Assembly (NCBI GenBank): GCA_049430265.1 | Contig: JBMTBW010000027.1 | Location: forward strand, 1 to 10,726 | Direction of reading: 5' to 3' | Origin: MAG-120802 sp049430265 | GTDB lineage: Bacteria; Actinomycetota; Actinomycetes; Nanopelagicales; Nanopelagicaceae | DNA: 10,726 nucleotides | Part shown: positions 7,020 to 10,726 of the stretch, in pieces | Position numbering within the stretch: position 1 is the stretch's first letter | Layout of the letters: every line of letters begins with the position of its first letter | The notes under the pieces: generated by a model | Told to the model about the DNA's origin: nothing | Seen by the model: the letters and a program-made list of their open reading frames with translations, nothing else | Databases searched by the model: none | Made by a program: the position numbers and the translations under genes

Positions 7020-7693
7020 AAGTTTTTGCCCATCGCGGATTTAGTCATAAGTATCCCGAGATGACACGAATTGCCTATCAAGCAGCTATCGAGGCTGGTG
7101 TTGATGGTTTCGAATGCGATGTTCGCTTAACAAAAGACAAGGAAATTATGTGTTTCCACGATTCAGACACCAAGAGAATCACGGGAAAGCGCAAACTTGT
7201 GTCACGTGTAAGTGCTGAAGAATTAATCAGAGATGCCAACGCAATGAGGTTAGAAGAATTGCTAGTCATGGCAATTGAAGCCAAAAAGGATTTATTAATT
7301 GAATCCAAACATCCAGTGTTAAGCAGTGGCGAAATAGAATATAGAACAATGGATTTGATAAACAAATATAGGCAAGAAATAGACACAGCAGGAATAGATG
7401 TAGTTATCATCTCATTTTCCTTCTGGGCCGTGCGACGAGTAGAGAAGAGAGATGCCAAGTGTGCAAAGGTCATTCGATATGGCATCAGTGCGTTATTTGC
7501 AAGATATGAATATGTTGCAATCAAAATAACTACCCTAAGACGTTACCCATTTTTGATAAATCTAATGAGAGCGAAGCGAATATATGTTTGGACCGTCAAT
7601 TTAAAAGAAGACCTAAAATGGCTCAAGAGCAGAGAGATTTATGGAGTAATAACTGATCGTCCAAAGCGGGCTCTTAAAATCCTAAAAAACTAG
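7016..7693 (+). CDS. Glycerophosphodiester phosphodiesterase family protein
   Basis: TIM-barrel hydrolase of 225 residues that cleaves glycerophosphodiesters to glycerol-3-phosphate (or a related phosphate) and an alcohol. The catalytic and metal-binding set is present: His6-Arg7 in AHRGFS, Glu33 and Asp35 in FECDVRL, His48 in CFHDSD, and the third metal ligand Glu96 in LLIESKHP. The C-terminal barrel strands VWTVN (191-195) and GVITDRP (209-215) match the family. The usual PENT after HRG is PEMT here. There is no signal peptide, so it should act in the cytoplasm. It is the last gene of the operon (ATGA overlap with the glycosyltransferase) and stops 4 nt before the end of the opposite permease gene, with no terminator between. 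In this company it may recycle or trim a glycerophospho-product rather than serve ordinary lipid salvage; that is inference. Confidence 0.92.
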   Translation: MKVFAHRGFSHKYPEMTRIAYQAAIEAGVDGFECDVRLTKDKEIMCFHDSDTKRITGKRKLVSRVSAEELIRDANAMRLEELLVMAIEAKKDLLIESKHPVLSSGEIEYRTMDLINKYRQEIDTAGIDVVIISFSFWAVRRVEKRDAKCAKVIRYGISALFARYEYVAIKITTLRRYPFLINLMRAKRIYVWTVNLKEDLKWLKSREIYGVITDRPKRALKILKN

Positions 7694-7697
7694 ATCT

Positions 7698-8510
7698 CTA
7701 CCGCTCATCTTCTTGTGCTCTGGCCAATCTCTGTGAAATATAGACAGGTATGAGCGACAGCAAGATAACAACAGTGGCAACAACATTTACAACGCTTGCT
7801 TGATTAGGCCTTCCAACTTCCTTCAAAATCCATAATGGCAAGGTGTCAACCCCTGGTGGAGCTGTAAAAATTGTTACTACGACTTCATCGAAACTTAGAG
7901 CAAACGCTAAAAGCGCTCCTGCAGCAAAAGAAGTTCTGAATTGAGGAAAAGTTACAAGTCTAAATGTTTGCCATAAGCCAGCTCCAAGATCTGCTGAAGC
8001 TTCTTGAAGGTTAGGGTTCATCCGGCGCAAACGTGCAAAGACATTATTAAAAACCATGACAATACAAAAGGTTGAGTGCGCCACAATCATTCCAAAGTAG
8101 CCAATATTAAATCCCATCGGCGTAAGAAAATTAGAGTAAGTATTACTAAAGGCAACACCTGTCACAACTCCAGGTAGCGCAATGGGTAGAACAATCAAAA
8201 TATTCACAGTGCCTTTACCAAAAAAGGAGAAGCCTTTCATTGCAAAGGCAACAAGCGTTCCAAGTATTGAGGCAATAACCATAGCTCCAGTTGCTACAAG
8301 AACTGAATTAAGAAGTGCATCTCTAATTGGTTGATAACTTCTAGCGAACTCCCACCACTTAGTTGAAAAGCTTTCAATAGGCCAGCCTGAAATCTGCGAC
8401 TCATTGAAAGAATTTAGTATTAAGACCATTAACGGGGTATACATAAAAAATAAAATGAATAGCACAATTCCGCCAAGTGCTACTCGGGTTAATCTCGACA
8501 GCCTTAACAT
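7698..8510 (-). CDS. Polyamine-type ABC transporter permease (PotC/YdcV family)
   Basis: Inner-membrane permease of 270 residues with six predicted helices (about 11-32, 68-90, 103-123, 138-158, 195-215, 238-258). The cytoplasmic coupling loop that contacts the ATPase reads EASADLGAGLWQTFRLVTFP at 170-189, a standard EAA motif. SFDEVVVTIF at 206-215 is typical of the PotC group. It pairs with the upstream permease to form the channel of a binding-protein-dependent importer. The ATG at 8508-8510 directly abuts the stop of that gene (zero spacing), so translation is coupled. It is the last gene of the importer operon and converges with the phosphodiesterase gene. The family is certain; the substrate (putrescine, spermidine or a related cation) is inferred from the family. 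Confidence 0.92.
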   Translation of the reverse strand: MLRLSRLTRVALGGIVLFILFFMYTPLMVLILNSFNESQISGWPIESFSTKWWEFARSYQPIRDALLNSVLVATGAMVIASILGTLVAFAMKGFSFFGKGTVNILIVLPIALPGVVTGVAFSNTYSNFLTPMGFNIGYFGMIVAHSTFCIVMVFNNVFARLRRMNPNLQEASADLGAGLWQTFRLVTFPQFRTSFAAGALLAFALSFDEVVVTIFTAPPGVDTLPLWILKEVGRPNQASVVNVVATVVILLSLIPVYISQRLARAQEDER

Positions 8511-9392
8511 CTACATGCGCTCCAAAGATCCGGTACGCCTTGCAACCATTAGATAGATCACGACAAAAGCAATTGGAATCATGGAATATGCGGCAGCAAC
8601 TGGGGGGTTAAGGTTGATATTTGCAGCAATAATGCTTCCGATCATTTGCGTTGCTCCACCTGTGAATCGAGCAGCAAGATAATCACCTAAACTCAGAGAA
8701 AAGGTAAAAACAGATCCAGCAATTATGGCTGGAACGATTAGCGGAATGACAACCCGGTAGACGGTAGTAAATCCTTTAGCTCCCATATCACTTGATGCGT
8801 CGAAAAGATTTGGTGGAATCTGGCGGATAGCGGTGTACACCGGAAGAGCCATGTAAGGAAACCAGAGATATGTGAGGGTCAAAATAACGATTGGAATTGA
8901 GAATCCAGGCCCGCGAATACCCAGCGGAGCCATCAACCAATTAAAGAAGCCTTCTTCTGTAAAAACTAGTCGCATAGCAATGATTTTTACTAAGTAACCG
9001 GCCCAAAGTGGCAGAGTTATTGCTACAGCGAGAATATTTCTGAGCCAAGGCTTAGCAATCTTTGCCATGTAGATACCAAGTGGCACAGCTAGAAGCACAC
9101 AGATAGCAGTTACCGAAAGAGCTATAAAAAGAGTACGAATTGATGTTGCAATATAAGCAGGGACTGTGAAAACCATTATGAAGTTCTCTAGATTAAAACC
9201 AGGGCTAACTCTTGAAGTAAAAGGATCTACATTCCAAAAAGCAGTTATTAGTAAAAGAAAGAGTGAAACTATATAAACGCCAACAATCCATGTCATGGGA
9301 AGAGACAAAAGAGAAATCAATCTAACCTTTGGCTTTCTTAGTAAGAAGGAAGAGATTGGTCTACTGCCTCTATATTCTGATCTTGTTGACAT
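8511..9392 (-). CDS. Polyamine-type ABC transporter permease (PotB/YdcU family)
   Basis: Inner-membrane permease of 293 residues, the first of the two channel subunits. A 28-residue cytosolic lead (MSTRSEYRGSRPI and onward) precedes helix 1 at about 29-52; further helices lie near 84-110, 118-142, 163-187, 215-238 and 268-285. The EAA coupling loop is DASSDMGAKGFTTVYRVVIP at 198-217. FTFSLSLGDYLAARF after it is typical of PotB. ATG 9390-9392 is preferred: the frame stays open up to a TTG at 9452, but that longer form would translate through the perfect hairpin at 9409-9442 and overlap the binding-protein gene. No Shine-Dalgarno sequence is seen in the 16 nt between hairpin and ATG, so translation may be weak or coupled to the upstream gene. 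Confidence 0.9.
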   Translation of the reverse strand: MSTRSEYRGSRPISSFLLRKPKVRLISLLSLPMTWIVGVYIVSLFLLLITAFWNVDPFTSRVSPGFNLENFIMVFTVPAYIATSIRTLFIALSVTAICVLLAVPLGIYMAKIAKPWLRNILAVAITLPLWAGYLVKIIAMRLVFTEEGFFNWLMAPLGIRGPGFSIPIVILTLTYLWFPYMALPVYTAIRQIPPNLFDASSDMGAKGFTTVYRVVIPLIVPAIIAGSVFTFSLSLGDYLAARFTGGATQMIGSIIAANINLNPPVAAAYSMIPIAFVVIYLMVARRTGSLERM

Positions 9393-9408
9393 AATTATTT
9401 TGATTAGT

Positions 9409-9442
9409 TTGTGTGGGAGTCGATTACTCGACTCCCACACAA
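9409..9442 (-). terminator. Perfect 15-bp intergenic hairpin between binding protein and permeases (partial terminator or mRNA stabiliser)
   Basis: TTGTGTGGGAGTCGA (9409-9423), a TTAC loop (9424-9427) and the exact reverse complement (9428-9442) form a 15-bp stem with no mismatch. On the transcribed minus strand it begins 6 nt after the TGA of the binding-protein gene and ends 16 nt before the permease ATG. No U-run follows on either strand, so it is not a textbook intrinsic terminator. The position resembles the malE-malF case, where a structured spacer keeps the binding-protein message abundant and permease expression low. Confidence 0.75.
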
Positions 9443-9448
9443 CATTTA

Positions 9449-10621
9449 TCAACCTTTAACGGTTGCCCAGGCGTTAGTCCACTCTTGGAAGCTAGTGCAC
9501 TTAACGTCTTTTCGACCATCAACGCAGGTTTCAATCGGAGTTGTCCAAGGCCAAACTTTCTTAAAGAACTCTTCATCTTCTGCAAAGAAGGTATCGCAGT
9601 GAGCTTGAGCCTCAGGGCTGGAAGCGCAGTATGCGACGTTGGCTGGTGCCATACCGAAGTTAACAGCGATAGCACCGTTTACCTCTGGCTTGCTGGTGTA
9701 ATCCATCCAAGCATAGGCACAGTTAATATTTTTAGTAGTTGAGCTAACCAACCATGAGTCAAACCAACCTGTTGAACCTTCAACCGGAAGTGTTGTCTTT
9801 AGGTTGTCTTTAGCTGCGAACTTACGAAGAACTTCCCATGAAGTACCAACGACAGTGTTGCCGCCGACGAATGAAGTTATTTGCGCAACTGGATCTGACC
9901 AGTACTCACCAATAACTTGATTCTGTTGCTTCAAGAGATCAATAGCAGCAGCTAACTGTGTTTTATCTAGAGCATAAGGATTCTTAATTCCTAGCTCTGG
10001 CTTGTGATACATCAAATAGACAGCTGCATCAGCAATATAGATAGGTGCGTCATAAGCAGTGATCTTGCCCTTATAAGGAGTATCTAGCTCCCAGACGACA
10101 TCCCAGCTCTCTGGTGCTCCACCTGTTACATCTTCATTGTATTGAAGCAGGTTAGCGCCACGACCAATAGGAACACCGTAAGGCTTTCCATTTACTGTGT
10201 CGTAAATATTTCCCTTCATACCAGCGGCAATGTCATCGCTGAAGTTAGGAATTAGGTCAAGATTTAATGGTTGTACGTCGCCACCGACAATAAGTCTTAG
10301 AGCGGCATCACCTGATGCAGAAACGATGTCATATTGACCAGTTCGCATCAAGGTAACCATTTCATCGCTGGTTCCTGCAACGCGAGGATTAACTTTGCAT
10401 CCAGTATCAGCTGTGAATTTATCGGTCCAGGCTGGCTCAACAAAGCCTGACCAGTTAACGATATTTAATTCGCCCTCAAAATCCCCCATTGCTTCATGCA
10501 TTGGGACATCAGGCACTTCAATTTCAACCCCAGAGCTCTCATCGCTTCCTGATGAACATCCACTGATGATCAAGACAGAGGCGGATAGAGCGCTAAGAAT
10601 TGCTAGTTTCTTCCCCTTCAT
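9449..10621 (-). CDS. Polyamine-type ABC transporter substrate-binding lipoprotein (PotD/PotF/YdcS family)
   Basis: Extracytoplasmic, lipid-anchored solute receptor of 390 residues. A lipoprotein signal peptide (MKGKKLAI, hydrophobic core, lipobox IISGC) ends at the acylated Cys22, followed by a Ser/Asp/Glu-rich linker to about residue 48. The bilobed domain opens with LNIVNWSGFVEP (52-63). MRTGQYDIVSASGD at 92-105, GKPYGVPIGRGANLL at 145-159 and GWFDSWLV at 285-292 are typical of the PotD/YdcS group. The mature protein has six further cysteines (75, 301, 332, 342, 366, 375), enough for three disulfides. The start is supported by a strong ribosome-binding site, AAAGGAAG, 4 nt before the ATG. 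It lies 30 nt after the ATPase gene and is followed by a strong hairpin, so it is probably made in excess over the permeases. Polyamine or a related amine is the likely ligand, by family only. Confidence 0.93.
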   Translation of the reverse strand: MKGKKLAILSALSASVLIISGCSSGSDESSGVEIEVPDVPMHEAMGDFEGELNIVNWSGFVEPAWTDKFTADTGCKVNPRVAGTSDEMVTLMRTGQYDIVSASGDAALRLIVGGDVQPLNLDLIPNFSDDIAAGMKGNIYDTVNGKPYGVPIGRGANLLQYNEDVTGGAPESWDVVWELDTPYKGKITAYDAPIYIADAAVYLMYHKPELGIKNPYALDKTQLAAAIDLLKQQNQVIGEYWSDPVAQITSFVGGNTVVGTSWEVLRKFAAKDNLKTTLPVEGSTGWFDSWLVSSTTKNINCAYAWMDYTSKPEVNGAIAVNFGMAPANVAYCASSPEAQAHCDTFFAEDEEFFKKVWPWTTPIETCVDGRKDVKCTSFQEWTNAWATVKG

Positions 10622-10636
10622 TTTCTTCCTTTCGTG

Positions 10637-10648
10637 TGACTCGAGTCA
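10637..10648. promoter_or_regulatory. 12-bp perfect palindrome in the ATPase/binding-protein spacer
   Basis: TGACTCGAGTCA is its own reverse complement and sits 15 nt before the binding-protein ATG, just upstream of the ribosome-binding site, in a spacer of only 30 nt. It could be an operator or a small hairpin (4-bp stem, UCGA loop). Its core resembles part of the hairpin after the same gene (ACTCGAGTC against ACTCGACTC). A chance palindrome is possible. Confidence 0.3.
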
Positions 10649-10651
10649 GCA

Positions 10652-10726
10652 CTACACAGGTATCTGTGCCACATGGCTATTTCGCCAAACGGCCATCACC
10701 TGATCGCCAGCGACAAAACTATTGTC
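10652..10726 (-). CDS. C-terminal 24 codons of the importer ATPase (PotA-like), cut by the window edge
   Basis: The minus strand is open from the right edge to a TAG at 10654-10652. The encoded tail contains AGDQVMAVWRNSHVAQIPV, which fits the last strands of a TOBE domain (a G-D-x-V-x-x-x-W pattern with a hydrophobic end), the regulatory domain that closes PotA/MalK-type ATPases. The stop lies 30 nt before the binding-protein start, so the operon order would be ATPase, binding protein, permease, permease. No Walker motif is in view, so the call depends on this short tail plus the neighbouring importer genes, which otherwise lack an ATPase. Confidence 0.68.
   Translation of the reverse strand, partial: DNSFVAGDQVMAVWRNSHVAQIPV

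Noticed and set aside
7078..7524. 148-codon open frame on the minus strand opposite the phosphodiesterase gene
   Set aside because: The plus-strand protein has the full catalytic set; the antisense product has no recognisable domain and a Ser/Ile/Leu-rich shadow composition.
9393..9452. Longer permease reading frame from a TTG at 9452
   Set aside because: The added 20 residues would be encoded by the perfect hairpin and overlap the binding-protein stop; the ATG at 9392 gives a normal PotB N terminus.
1..10726. tRNA, rRNA, CRISPR arrays, insertion sequences, attachment sites
   Set aside because: Looked for on both strands; no cloverleaf-like segment, direct-repeat array, transposase or integrase was seen. 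Coding density is nearly complete.

Overview
The window reads as a compact, low-GC (roughly 40 % by eye) bacterial chromosome segment. Protein flavour (VKOR-type disulfide enzyme, DUF5941-like CDP-alcohol phosphotransferase fusion, lipoprotein binding protein), TANNNT -10 boxes placed to give leaderless mRNAs, 1-14 nt gene overlaps and almost no spacer DNA suggest a streamlined actinobacterium, most like the freshwater acI / Nanopelagicales group. That placement is inferred from style, not from a marker gene.

Layout. Bases 1-533 hold the 3' part of a VKOR-family membrane oxidoreductase, followed 18 nt later by pyroglutamyl peptidase I (552-1160). A 56-nt spacer with a probable near-leaderless promoter leads to a PAPS-type sulfotransferase-like gene (1217-2338). 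It meets a minus-strand sugar/alcohol-phosphate nucleotidyltransferase (2335-3030) tail to tail with a 4-nt overlap. Only 18 bp then separates that gene from a divergent plus-strand operon, and these 18 bp carry one symmetric -10 element that appears to serve both directions.

The plus-strand operon (3049-7693) has five tightly coupled genes: a CDP-alcohol phosphotransferase with an extra N-terminal domain resembling a decayed nucleotidyltransferase, a second CDP-alcohol phosphotransferase with His in place of the last motif Asp, an ABC-exporter-like membrane domain without an ATPase, a family 2 glycosyltransferase, and a glycerophosphodiester phosphodiesterase. With the nucleotidyltransferase these could activate an alcohol phosphate with CTP, transfer it to lipid-embedded acceptors, glycosylate the product and recycle glycerophosphodiesters. 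That is a plausible surface phosphoglycolipid or phosphoglycan locus whose product I cannot name.

From 7698 to the right end everything is on the minus strand and forms a polyamine-type (PotABCD / YdcSTUV) ABC importer. In transcription order it has the last 24 codons of the ATPase, the binding lipoprotein, a perfect 15-bp hairpin, and two permeases. The importer and the biosynthetic operon converge with a 4-nt gap. No tRNA, rRNA, CRISPR array or mobile element is visible, and no gene-free stretch exceeds 60 bases.
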